This document shows positions 1-6,571 of a stretch of 22,475 nt of DNA, in pieces. The stretch covers positions 1 to 22,475 of the IMG/VR virus record IMGVR_UViG_3300043331_001812; one strand, given 5' to 3'. This DNA is from a virus. The notes beneath the pieces were generated by a model that saw nothing but the letters and a program-made list of their open reading frames with translations, had not been told where the DNA came from and did no database searches. Numbering within the stretch: the stretch's first letter is position 1; each line of letters starts with the position of its first letter. The position numbers were made by a program, and so were the translations under genes.

Positions 1-110
1 TGGGCCAGCGGGTCAAGTATGTTGAGGTGCCCGTCAAGCCGGACGACGGTGTGGTGGAGTACGGCATGGACCTGACAAGCTTCAAAGCCTACCTGCTTCA
101 AGCAAGGTAG
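1..110 (+). CDS. C-terminal fragment of unknown protein
   Basis: An open frame enters from the left edge (first full codon at base 3) and ends at a TAG at 108-110. It gives 35 residues ending in FKAYLLQAR. The fragment has charged and hydrophobic residues in normal protein proportions and the same GC-rich codon use as the genes downstream, so it is probably the end of a real gene. No motif allows a family call. It lies upstream of a long gene-free region, so it may close the preceding operon. Confidence 0.55.
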   Translation, partial: GQRVKYVEVPVKPDDGVVEYGMDLTSFKAYLLQAR

Positions 111-468
111 GCTGCCGCAACAACAGCCGCGCGCAAGACGCGAGAGTGCGCCGGCCGACATCAACCGCAAGGTCGCAAGGCAACGCGATACGTGCCGATG
201 GGAAACTCTCGCAACTGTTACAGGCTCAGACCACGACTGGCCAACTCCCAAGCGTCCACTTCGGATGGACCTCCCCGGACAAAGCAGAGAACAGCGGGGA
301 CACGCAAGCGTGAAAGGTGATGCGGCCGACTCAGCCCATTCCGGGTGTAGCATAGGCACCCTCCCTCACAGGGAACAGGGAATGGATCGCGGAGTCGCTA
401 TGCCCCATGCATAGGTGTACTCCGCCTATTGCTCACCCTTACTCGGTGAGCGGAAAGGAGTTCTTCGA
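111..468 (+). ncRNA. Candidate structured RNA or long 5' leader
   Basis: This is the longest gene-free stretch of the window (358 bases) and is full of paired segments. Perfect complements include 140-146 with 206-212 (GCGAGAG/CTCTCGC), 272-277 with 295-300 (TCCCCG/CGGGGA), 327-332 with 392-397 (CGACTC/GAGTCG) and, nested inside that, 336-342 with 379-385 (CCATTCC/GGAATGG). A stem at 254-258/266-270 with an inner C-G pair is capped by a UUCG tetraloop. Bases 398-403 (CTATGC) can pair either with 350-355, which would make a pseudoknot, or with 409-414. No tRNA or standard intron signature was matched. It could be a phage noncoding RNA, an intron relative, or a regulatory leader of the gene at 469. 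The strand is inferred from the direction of the flanking genes. Confidence 0.4.
419..461 (+). promoter_or_regulatory. Hairpin next to ribosome binding site
   Basis: GCTCACC at 431-437 pairs perfectly with GGTGAGC at 445-451 around a seven-base loop. The ribosome binding site AAGGAG (455-460) follows directly, eight bases before the ATG at 469. ACTCC at 419-423 can pair with GGAGT at 457-461 and would bury that site. The layout would suit translational control of the downstream gene, but no regulator is evident and no U-tract marks it as a terminator. Confidence 0.35.
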
Positions 469-894
469 ATGAGAACACGTTCACGTATCCGCCGAAGGAT
501 CTCGGAACTACTCTCCGAGGTACTTCCCTATCCCCAAAGCGAGGTCTACACCGACAAGGTGCTGGACCTCACCCATCCGGAAGTCTCCGTCACGGAGCAG
601 CAGGCGATGGTGGGCGCACTCAGCCACGTCACTGGTTTGCACGCGGCATTGAATGGTGGGCGGCTGGGCACGCTGGCCACATCGCTGCTCAAGGCACGCT
701 TCACGTCGCAGCAGATCCTGGAGTGGTATGAGCCCATCGAGAGCAGTCTGTGGGGCCAGGACTGGCGCAGTCGGCAGAAGGGTGCGCGTGGGGTGCAGCT
801 GGTCAACGAGAAGCAACTGCGCGAGACCATCGGTGCCTTCGCCAAGAGCGCGGAGGCGGAGGCGGTCATCCGGGTGGAGAGCTATGACCACTGA
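469..894 (+). CDS. Unknown protein upstream of DnaB-type helicase
   Basis: The product is 141 residues. The ATG at 469 is preferred over the in-frame GTG at 415 because AAGGAG lies eight bases upstream of it. The N-terminus is very basic (RTRSRIRRR), followed by a mostly helical, charged sequence with no motif I recognise. The end overlaps the helicase start at 884 by 11 bases, so the two are probably translationally coupled. Genes just upstream of phage helicases are often loaders or replication accessory proteins, which is inference from position only. No zinc site, Walker motif or membrane segment is visible. Confidence 0.75.
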   Translation: MRTRSRIRRRISELLSEVLPYPQSEVYTDKVLDLTHPEVSVTEQQAMVGALSHVTGLHAALNGGRLGTLATSLLKARFTSQQILEWYEPIESSLWGQDWRSRQKGARGVQLVNEKQLRETIGAFAKSAEAEAVIRVESYDH

Positions 895-1885
895 CCCCAC
901 ACAGTTGTTCTGGACCCCAGCCGAGCTCAGCAATCTGGCGGTGGAGTACTACGACTACATCGGCACCACGCCAGGCGTGCAGTGGAGCGTGCTGTCCATG
1001 CGCGACATGCTGGCATGGCGACCGGGCACTATCATCGCGCTGGTGGCGCGGCCTGGGCATGGCAAGACTACCGTCTCGGCATTCAAGGCGATGGAAACGG
1101 CACAGCAGATCGTGCGGGAGCGCAAGCAGGCGCAGGAGTGCGTGCTGTATGTCTCGCTGGACCAGGCGGTGGATGAGCTGGAGGCGCTGTTCTTCGCCGG
1201 CGACGACTACTCCGCCACGGACTACATGGAGACCTCCGTGCCGCGTGAGGTGGTGGTGGGACGCTCCCTCAAGCGTCCGGACCTGCCCATCTGGACCATG
1301 GGAAAGAGCGTGCTGCGCCGGCGCAGCACCCCACGCATGACCATCGATGTGCTGTACTCCGGCATCGAAGCCATGGAGCAGAAGTATGGTGTCAAGCCCA
1401 GACTGATCATCGTGGACTATGTGCAGATCGTGCCGGCCGTCAAAGCCTCCGAGCGCACGCAGCAGGTGAGCGAGGCGGTCATCCGGGGTGGTGAGCTGGC
1501 GCTGAACGTGGGCTGTCCAATCCTGTTCGACGCGCAAGCCTCACGCGCGGCGGAGCAGCGCGACGACCGCATGCCCACCCTGGCGGACTGCCAGCACTCC
1601 TCGCAGCTGGAGCAGGACTCGGACGTGGTGCTCACAGCGCAGCGGCCGTGGCTGCTACACCGCAAGCGCACGATCAACGGACAGCCGGTGCAGCTGGAGC
1701 TGAACGGCGAGCGCTATCCCATCACAGAGGACCTGTTCCTGCTGCGGGTGGAGAAGCAGCGCTTCAAGGGTGCGGGCAAGTTATACGTGCTCCGGATGCT
1801 GCCGCAATACGTGCGGCTGGCAGATATGGAGCTGGAGCGAGCCGAGCCGGACTTTGGTCCGGCCGTGCAGGAGGAGCTGCTATGA
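884..1885 (+). CDS. DnaB-type replicative helicase, ATPase core
   Basis: The 333-residue protein matches the RecA-like C-terminal domain of DnaB helicases, which unwind DNA at the fork using ATP. Walker A is RPGHGKTT (56-63) and Walker B is LIIVDY (174-179). QASRAAEQR (218-226) and the stretch around QLEQDSDVVL (241-250) are typical of DnaB cores, and KQRFKG (291-296) sits where DnaB has its basic arginine-finger region. Bacterial DnaB is usually about 450 residues, and the N-terminal helical primase-binding domain is absent. The ATG at 884 follows GGAG at 876-879. An upstream start at 653 would only read through the previous gene in another frame. It lies in the replication block with the polymerase at 6549. 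Confidence 0.9.
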   Translation: MTTDPTQLFWTPAELSNLAVEYYDYIGTTPGVQWSVLSMRDMLAWRPGTIIALVARPGHGKTTVSAFKAMETAQQIVRERKQAQECVLYVSLDQAVDELEALFFAGDDYSATDYMETSVPREVVVGRSLKRPDLPIWTMGKSVLRRRSTPRMTIDVLYSGIEAMEQKYGVKPRLIIVDYVQIVPAVKASERTQQVSEAVIRGGELALNVGCPILFDAQASRAAEQRDDRMPTLADCQHSSQLEQDSDVVLTAQRPWLLHRKRTINGQPVQLELNGERYPITEDLFLLRVEKQRFKGAGKLYVLRMLPQYVRLADMELERAEPDFGPAVQEELL

Positions 1886-2109
1886 AAGGTTACATCCTAC
1901 AACTCAACTTCAGGGAGCGCAAAGCGCTGGAGCGCATCGTGAGCACGCTGCTGGGCGGAGACTTCCAGCTGCACGAGGGCAACACCCTGGAGCTGGACGG
2001 CGAGCTGCTGACCATGCTGTTCACGCAGCCGCAAGCCATGCGACACCCGCGTGAGGTGGTGCTGGCGCAGATGCCGCTGCCGCTGCCGCCGGAGGTGTCC
2101 GGTGGTTAA
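1882..2109 (+). CDS. Small acidic unknown protein
   Basis: The product is 75 residues. The ATG at 1882 overlaps the helicase stop (ATGA), and GAGGAG at 1871-1876 is a good ribosome binding site. The sequence is rich in Glu and Leu in the middle (LELDGELLTMLF) and ends in a Pro-Leu stretch, with no metal site or membrane helix. I do not recognise a family. Tight coupling to the helicase suggests co-expression in the replication operon, but nothing shows a direct role. Confidence 0.65.
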   Translation: MKGYILQLNFRERKALERIVSTLLGGDFQLHEGNTLELDGELLTMLFTQPQAMRHPREVVLAQMPLPLPPEVSGG

Positions 2110-2917
2110 CAGACCGGACGTCCTCATCCTGGGGTCAGGACCGGCTGCCGCCTATGCGGTGCTGGCTTGCATGCACGTGGGCGCAACCTACCGTGTGCTG
2201 AGCAACACCCCGCCCAACACCCAGCAGGCGGGTGCGTTCTTCCTGCACTGGCTGCCGCCCAGCTTGGGGGTGGAGCCGGAGGAGGTCTTCATCTACAGCA
2301 CCGGCACCCCGCAAGGCTATCTGCGCAAGCAGTGGGGGAATGGCACGGTGGCTGAGACCTCCTTTCCGCAGGAGTTCCAAACGCAGCAGTGGTACAACTC
2401 CACGCATCTCAAGCGCGTGTGGACCCAGACGCACGTTGAGCCGGTGGACCAGGTTTGGGACGAGCAGCTACTGGCGTGGAGCAGCGAGTACGACTACGTG
2501 CTGCACTCCTTCAGCGCTGACCGGCACGCAGCCGGCCGCACACTGGTGCGCTTCCCCTGCCTGAGCCACCGAGGCACCCTCGAGGATTACGGTCCCAACC
2601 GCATCTGCTACAACGGGGAGCACCAGCAGCGCTGGGTGCGCTCCACCGTGGCCTGGGGCCGACGCAGTTTGGAGTATCCGGTGGGGACGCACGTAGTGAA
2701 CTACGACGGCCTGCACGACGGCCTGCGCGGCACCGGCACCATCAGCATGCTGCGCGACATTCCGCCGGACGTGCAGCCCGTGACCCCGGCCGAATACCTG
2801 GCTCCCAACGTGATGCCCATCGGCCGATATGCCACTTGGCAGCGGCGTGCTCTCAGCCACGACACTTATGCGGCCGTGCTGGGATTGCTGACGGGGGTGC
2901 TGCATGAATCCGCTTGA
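2102..2917 (+). CDS. Rossmann-fold FAD/NAD(P)-binding protein
   Basis: The 271-residue protein opens with a dinucleotide-binding motif, DVLILGSGPAAAYAVLAC (6-23), the beta-alpha-beta fingerprint of FAD- or NAD(P)-dependent oxidoreductases. A conserved-looking C-terminal segment, GRYATWQRRALSHDTY (241-256), resembles ends of flavoprotein-like proteins I associate with phages, although I cannot name the reaction. The GTG start at 2102 is chosen because GGAGGT lies at 2091-2096 and because codons upstream give an Arg-Cys-rich sequence typical of a shadow frame. It overlaps the previous gene by eight bases. Its place among nucleotide-metabolism genes suggests a substrate linked to nucleotides or to flavin supply for ThyX, which is inference. 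Confidence 0.75.
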   Translation: MVNRPDVLILGSGPAAAYAVLACMHVGATYRVLSNTPPNTQQAGAFFLHWLPPSLGVEPEEVFIYSTGTPQGYLRKQWGNGTVAETSFPQEFQTQQWYNSTHLKRVWTQTHVEPVDQVWDEQLLAWSSEYDYVLHSFSADRHAAGRTLVRFPCLSHRGTLEDYGPNRICYNGEHQQRWVRSTVAWGRRSLEYPVGTHVVNYDGLHDGLRGTGTISMLRDIPPDVQPVTPAEYLAPNVMPIGRYATWQRRALSHDTYAAVLGLLTGVLHESA

Positions 2918-3821
2918 GGCGATGGGCATGGACCTGGCGCGGCTGTGGGGTGAGCAGCGCCGTTACAACGACGCCATCAAGGCTGTGCAGACCGAGCGAC
3001 CCAACTGGATGGAGACCTACCTGCTGGGGCTGGTGGGGGAGGTCAACGAGGTGCTGGGCGCACTGCGCTGGAAGTACCACAAGCCCGGTCGCAACCGCAG
3101 CATTGATCGGGATGCGCTGGAGCTGGAGCTGACCGACATGCTCAAGTACGTCGTGTGCTTGTGGCAGGAGACCGGCTTCAGTCTGGCCGACATGCTGGCG
3201 GCTTGGGGTCGAAAGAATCGCCACTTGGAGCACCTGCTGAGCTTGGACTGGTTCCCACCCGAGGGACGCAACATCATCGTCTCGGACCTGGACGGCACGG
3301 TGGCGGACTACCGCCAAGGCTATGCCAGCTGGGCCAAGCTCAAGGACAACGTGCAGACACTGGCAACCGATCTGGACAACGGACTGCCGTGGGACGAGTA
3401 CGAGCGCGCCAAGACTGAGTTCGAGCGCAGCGGTGGATATGGCAGCTTGCGCGCCTATCCGGACGCGGTGCGGCTGCTGGGCAACGAGCAGCTGGCCAAC
3501 ACCTATCTGCTGGTGGTGACGGCTCGACCGGCGGAGGCCATCAGCCGGGTGCGACGCGACACGGACGAGTGGCTGCAGCGGCATGGGCTGCTGGCGGATG
3601 CGCTGCTGTTTGGGCGAGACGAGCGGCTGGTGCAGCTGCTCAAGCTTGCGCCCAATAACAAGCTGCTGTTGCTGGAAGACGACCCTACCCTGGCACTGCG
3701 CGCAGCTGGGGCAGGCTTCAGGGTGTGGCTGCGGGACCAGCCTTACAACCAGGCGATTGAGCACCCCAACCTCCGTCGCTACAGCCAGTTCCCCGAGCGC
3801 GTGGATTGGGAGGCAGCGTGA
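2904..3821 (+). CDS. MazG-like pyrophosphohydrolase fused to HAD phosphatase
   Basis: The 305-residue protein has two domains. Residues about 33-112 look like an all-alpha MazG-like NTP pyrophosphohydrolase, with acidic metal-binding pairs GEVNEV (45-50) and ELTDML (75-80). Residues about 121-290 look like a HAD-superfamily phosphatase: motif I DLDGT (128-132) preceded by a hydrophobic strand, motif II TARP (206-209), and the acidic motif LLEDDP (256-261). Such domains split dNTP to dNMP plus pyrophosphate and remove phosphates from monophosphates, so the fusion could take a nucleotide from triphosphate to nucleoside. The substrate is unknown. The ATG at 2904 overlaps the previous gene by 14 bases. 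An ATG at 2922 after a GAGG is a possible alternative start. Confidence 0.85.
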   Translation: MNPLEAMGMDLARLWGEQRRYNDAIKAVQTERPNWMETYLLGLVGEVNEVLGALRWKYHKPGRNRSIDRDALELELTDMLKYVVCLWQETGFSLADMLAAWGRKNRHLEHLLSLDWFPPEGRNIIVSDLDGTVADYRQGYASWAKLKDNVQTLATDLDNGLPWDEYERAKTEFERSGGYGSLRAYPDAVRLLGNEQLANTYLLVVTARPAEAISRVRRDTDEWLQRHGLLADALLFGRDERLVQLLKLAPNNKLLLLEDDPTLALRAAGAGFRVWLRDQPYNQAIEHPNLRRYSQFPERVDWEAA

Positions 3822-4249
3822 CCCCAAATGATTCTAGGTCCATCCGAATGGCGCCTGAGCTAGTGCGCCAAATCCGCGAGGGTGCGGACCAGTTGCCCAG
3901 TGTTGACCCACAGCCCAGCAGTGCGCTGGAGCAGCGCATGCAGCACCGCCTGGTGCAGTGGGAGCAGATCGTGGGGGAGGCGCGCCAGCTGTTCGAGGAG
4001 CGCAACCGTACCTATGCGGATGCGGTGGCGGTCAATGGGCTGTTGGGGGTGATGTTCGAGAGCAGCGCCATCCTGGCGCGCATCCGTGGGCTGCGGCCGC
4101 TGCTGCTGCGGGAGATGTACGACCACACGCGGGTGGGTCTGCCGGAGGAGGTGCTGCAGAAGAAGATCCGCAACGTGTATCAGGACCTGCTGGTGTACAG
4201 CTTCCTGGCGCTGGCCATGATGGACGACGAGAACTGGGTGGGGGAATAG
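3818..4249 (+). CDS. Possible nucleotide-modification-associated (Nmad1-like) protein
   Basis: The product is 143 residues from a GTG at 3818 that overlaps the previous TGA, with GGAGG at 3809-3813. It is all-helical in appearance. The pattern RNRTYADA (62-69), followed by a loop and then YQDLLVYSFLALAMM (121-135), resembles the DUF1599/Nmad1 family of phage proteins often found near nucleotide-modifying genes. The match is by eye and incomplete. Family members have no proven biochemical role that I can state. It sits between the MazG-HAD fusion and ThyX, which fits a nucleotide function. It could also be another divergent all-alpha pyrophosphatase. Confidence 0.6.
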   Translation: MTPNDSRSIRMAPELVRQIREGADQLPSVDPQPSSALEQRMQHRLVQWEQIVGEARQLFEERNRTYADAVAVNGLLGVMFESSAILARIRGLRPLLLREMYDHTRVGLPEEVLQKKIRNVYQDLLVYSFLALAMMDDENWVGE

Positions 4250-4279
4250 TCCGGCCGCGATGCCGGGGGAGAGAACAAC

Positions 4280-5437
4280 ATGCCTAACTTCAAGGTCGAG
4301 TTTGTGGAGCCGGGTGTGGCGCGCGCCACACTGCTGAACCTGCCCGCGCTGCAGGGTGCGGCCGACTTGCTGGCCACCATCACGCGTGGCTACAAGCAGG
4401 TGTACTCGCCGCATCCGCCTACGGGTGAGGAGCGCGCTGAGCTGCTGGAAGACATCCGCCGCACCAAGCTGCGCTCCCCGTTGGAGTTCATCAACACCAT
4501 CTGGTTGATCACGGGGGTGACGCGTGCCTTCACGCACCAGCTGGTGCGGTATCGGATTGGCACCCAGTTTGTGCAGGAGAGCATGCGCTTCGCCGACAAG
4601 CGTGAGGCGCAAGTGCTGCTCACCCCGGAGCTCACGGGCAGCGCGCGTGGCGAGTTCATGGAGACAGCCCAGGAAGCGTTCGCAGCCTACTCCCGCATGC
4701 TGGACGCCAAGGTGCCCATCCAGGCTGCGCGCGGCATCCTGCCACACCACACCCTGACCAGTGTGTTCTTCGGTTGCTCGCTGGCCACCCTGGCGCACAT
4801 CTACGAGCAGCGCATGTGCTGCCAGGCCCAGCACCACGAGTGGCCTGGGGTGGTACAGCAGATGAAGGCTGCGCTGCCGCTGGAGCTGCAAGCCTTCATC
4901 CCGGCACCCTGGGAGAGCGGCAAGCCGGACTGCGGCTTTGGCGCGACCTTTGACCGGCCGTGCGCGCTGCGACACCTGTGGCCCAAGCCGACCGACAAGT
5001 TTCAGATTGGGGTGGAGACCACGCGCGGCACTCCCAGCGAGGCCTGGGTGCAGACACGCGTCAAGACCGGCCAGACCGGACCCCTGAGCGAGGTCAAGCT
5101 GCCACCTGATCTGCTGTACCAGAAGGGGGAGATGTTTGTGCACGTGCACGACAGCAAGCTGGTGGCGCGCATGCGCGGCAACCGCCACTTCCTGATCTAC
5201 CCGACGCGGTCCATCTCGCTGTTCAGCCCGCTGCTGCAGAAGGCCGCTGAGCGCGGGGTGACCGAGCTGCACATCACGGACTTGGACACGCATCGCACCT
5301 ACATGTGCACCCTGGCGGACTTCCTGGACAAGAGCGTGCTGCAGCCGGCCGACCAGGTGTATCCGGAGCGTCGCTACCTGCCACTGGGGCAGTGGACCTG
5401 GGTGGAGAATGGGGAGACGGTGCATGTCCCAGCATAG
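4280..5437 (+). CDS. thyX: Flavin-dependent thymidylate synthase ThyX, extended
   Basis: ThyX converts dUMP to dTMP using methylenetetrahydrofolate, FAD and NADPH. The signature region reads QLVRYRIGTQFVQESMRF (87-104), against the usual RHR-x7-S pattern, with Tyr in place of the central His. The second conserved stretch, ARGILPHHTLTSVFF (150-164), and the AQ-containing helix near 180-187 also match ThyX. The protein is 385 residues, whereas ThyX is usually about 220-250. The last roughly 135 residues form an additional region I cannot assign. GGGGGAGA at 4265-4272 supports the ATG at 4280. It would supply dTMP for the polymerase encoded downstream. Confidence 0.88.
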   Translation: MPNFKVEFVEPGVARATLLNLPALQGAADLLATITRGYKQVYSPHPPTGEERAELLEDIRRTKLRSPLEFINTIWLITGVTRAFTHQLVRYRIGTQFVQESMRFADKREAQVLLTPELTGSARGEFMETAQEAFAAYSRMLDAKVPIQAARGILPHHTLTSVFFGCSLATLAHIYEQRMCCQAQHHEWPGVVQQMKAALPLELQAFIPAPWESGKPDCGFGATFDRPCALRHLWPKPTDKFQIGVETTRGTPSEAWVQTRVKTGQTGPLSEVKLPPDLLYQKGEMFVHVHDSKLVARMRGNRHFLIYPTRSISLFSPLLQKAAERGVTELHITDLDTHRTYMCTLADFLDKSVLQPADQVYPERRYLPLGQWTWVENGETVHVPA

Positions 5438-5693
5438 TTGGTTCTGCAACGGCTGCAACGACGTGTTCTGGAGCGACGACGGTCAGCCGCAGTGCCCCAG
5501 CTGTGGCTCCTTGGAGGTTGAGCGCATGCACCCCGACAGCGCCTACGCAGCACCCACCAACCTCAAGGGCGATGAGGACGAGTACTCCTCGCCCGAGTAC
5601 TGGCAGGACGTGCCGCCTCCCAGGGGACTGCTGGGCATCTGCGCCAAGCTGGGCGGCATGCTCATCGGCTTCATCTGGGGACCGGAGCAGTAG
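5424..5693 (+). CDS. Small zinc-ribbon protein
   Basis: The product is 89 residues. The ATG at 5424 follows GGGGAGA (5411-5417) and overlaps the end of thyX by 14 bases. CNGC (9-12) and CPSCGS (24-29) form a four-Cys zinc ribbon near the N-terminus. A hydrophobic C-terminal stretch, LLGICAKLGGMLIGFIWG, could be a membrane anchor or an amphipathic helix. Zinc ribbons bind nucleic acid or protein, and no more exact role can be read. It is one of eight small proteins of this kind in the window. Confidence 0.75.
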   Translation: MSQHSWFCNGCNDVFWSDDGQPQCPSCGSLEVERMHPDSAYAAPTNLKGDEDEYSSPEYWQDVPPPRGLLGICAKLGGMLIGFIWGPEQ

Positions 5694-5694
5694 C

Positions 5695-6054
5695 ATGTAC
5701 GCTGTCGAAGGTCTCAACAAGCTGGCCAAGCAAGTGCACCTGTGGGCCGTCGGCAAGGGGTGGTGGCCACTGCCGCTGGAGGGTGGACCACAGCCCAAGA
5801 CGTTCCTGGAGCAGTGCGCGCTGTTCCACACCGAGATCTCGGAGGCGGTGGAAGCGTGGCGCAATGGCCACGAGCCCAAGGAGCTGTACTACCTGGAGGA
5901 CAAGCCGGAGGGCATCCCGGCTGAGCTGGCGGACCTACTCCTTCGGGTGCTGGACACCTGTGGCAAGTACGACATCGACATCGAGCAGGCCATCCGGGAG
6001 AAGATGCTGTACAACGTGTCGCGACCGCAGCGGCATGGAGGGAAGCGCGCATGA
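5695..6054 (+). CDS. MazG-like NTP pyrophosphohydrolase
   Basis: The 119-residue protein matches small all-alpha MazG-like enzymes that hydrolyse (d)NTPs to monophosphates. Acidic motifs are TEISEAVEA (46-54) and PAELADLL (75-82). The C-terminal signature, EKMLYNVSRPQRHGGK (102-117), is typical of this group. The ATG at 5695 starts two bases after the previous stop with GGAG at 5684-5687. It is distinct from the MazG domain of the fusion at 2904, so the phage carries two such activities, probably with different substrates. Likely job: controlling or cleaning the dNTP pool during replication. Confidence 0.85.
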   Translation: MYAVEGLNKLAKQVHLWAVGKGWWPLPLEGGPQPKTFLEQCALFHTEISEAVEAWRNGHEPKELYYLEDKPEGIPAELADLLLRVLDTCGKYDIDIEQAIREKMLYNVSRPQRHGGKRA

Positions 6055-6293
6055 GCATCACGGAAGCAGACCTGGACCGTCGTCTGAACGTCAACGGGTG
6101 GGGCTGGATGCTAATCTCAACCCTGACACCGGGTGTGGTTCGCATTCAGCTGGCCAATGCGGGCGAGGAGGACTGGGGCTGGCGCGCGTGCGTGGAGGCA
6201 CCTACCTTGGAGGAGGCGGTAGCACAAGCGGAGGCGCTGGTGAACTCCACGAGTGCCTCCGAGTATATGGCGCAGATGGGTGGACAGCCGTGA
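6051..6293 (+). CDS. Small unknown protein
   Basis: The product is 80 residues. The ATG at 6051 overlaps the preceding stop (ATGA), with GGAGGG upstream near 6038. It looks like a compact alpha/beta fold: a Trp-rich strand (NGWGWMLIS), a further strand pair, then an Ala-Glu-rich helix (TLEEAVAQAEALV). It has no metal site and no family I recognise. The helix pattern resembles small phage proteins with a beta-alpha unit of unknown role. Its position in a tightly packed operon supports expression. Confidence 0.65.
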   Translation: MSITEADLDRRLNVNGWGWMLISTLTPGVVRIQLANAGEEDWGWRACVEAPTLEEAVAQAEALVNSTSASEYMAQMGGQP

Positions 6294-6571
6294 GCGCCAG
6301 CATGGATTGGCGCGCGCTGCTGCGGCATGGTGCCAGCTGGATCGGGCTGATCAAGCCGCTGTGCGTGGAGTGCGGTGTGCGGCCGGCACTGCAAGGCAAG
6401 GGCAGCCGCTGCGACAGCTGCGCCACGGCCGCGCTGCTGGCAGCCATGGCAGAGCCGGATACCTGCCCGGAGTGCGGTGCGCAGGCGGTCATCCCGCTGG
6501 ATAGGCCGTTCACCTGCCCGCAATGCGGCTGGGACGAGGGAGCGCAAGATGGCGAAGCGCAAGAGCAGTAA
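6290..6571 (+). CDS. Protein with two zinc ribbons
   Basis: The product is 93 residues from a GTG at 6290 overlapping the previous TGA. An ATG at 6302 is an alternative start. Two zinc sites can be read: CVECGV with CDSC in the first half, and CPECGA with CPQCGW in the second. An Ala-rich helix (TAALLAAMAE) links them. The end overlaps the polymerase start by 23 bases. Double zinc ribbons of this size are usually nucleic-acid or protein-binding adaptors. Coupling to the polymerase gene hints at replication or transcription, without proof. Confidence 0.7.
   Translation: MSASMDWRALLRHGASWIGLIKPLCVECGVRPALQGKGSRCDSCATAALLAAMAEPDTCPECGAQAVIPLDRPFTCPQCGWDEGAQDGEAQEQ

Noticed and set aside
111-414. 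Group I or group II intron
   Set aside because: A GACTC/GAGTC pair followed by a hairpin resembles the P7-P9 part of a group I intron, and gggaaac resembles a core element. A convincing P3, P4 and full core could not be built, there is no domain V, and the downstream gene has its own start and ribosome binding site.
3860-5458. Long open frame on the minus strand
   Set aside because: It lies opposite ThyX and the possible Nmad1-like gene. The translation is rich in His, Gln, Leu and Arg, as expected from the complement of GC-rich coding sequence.
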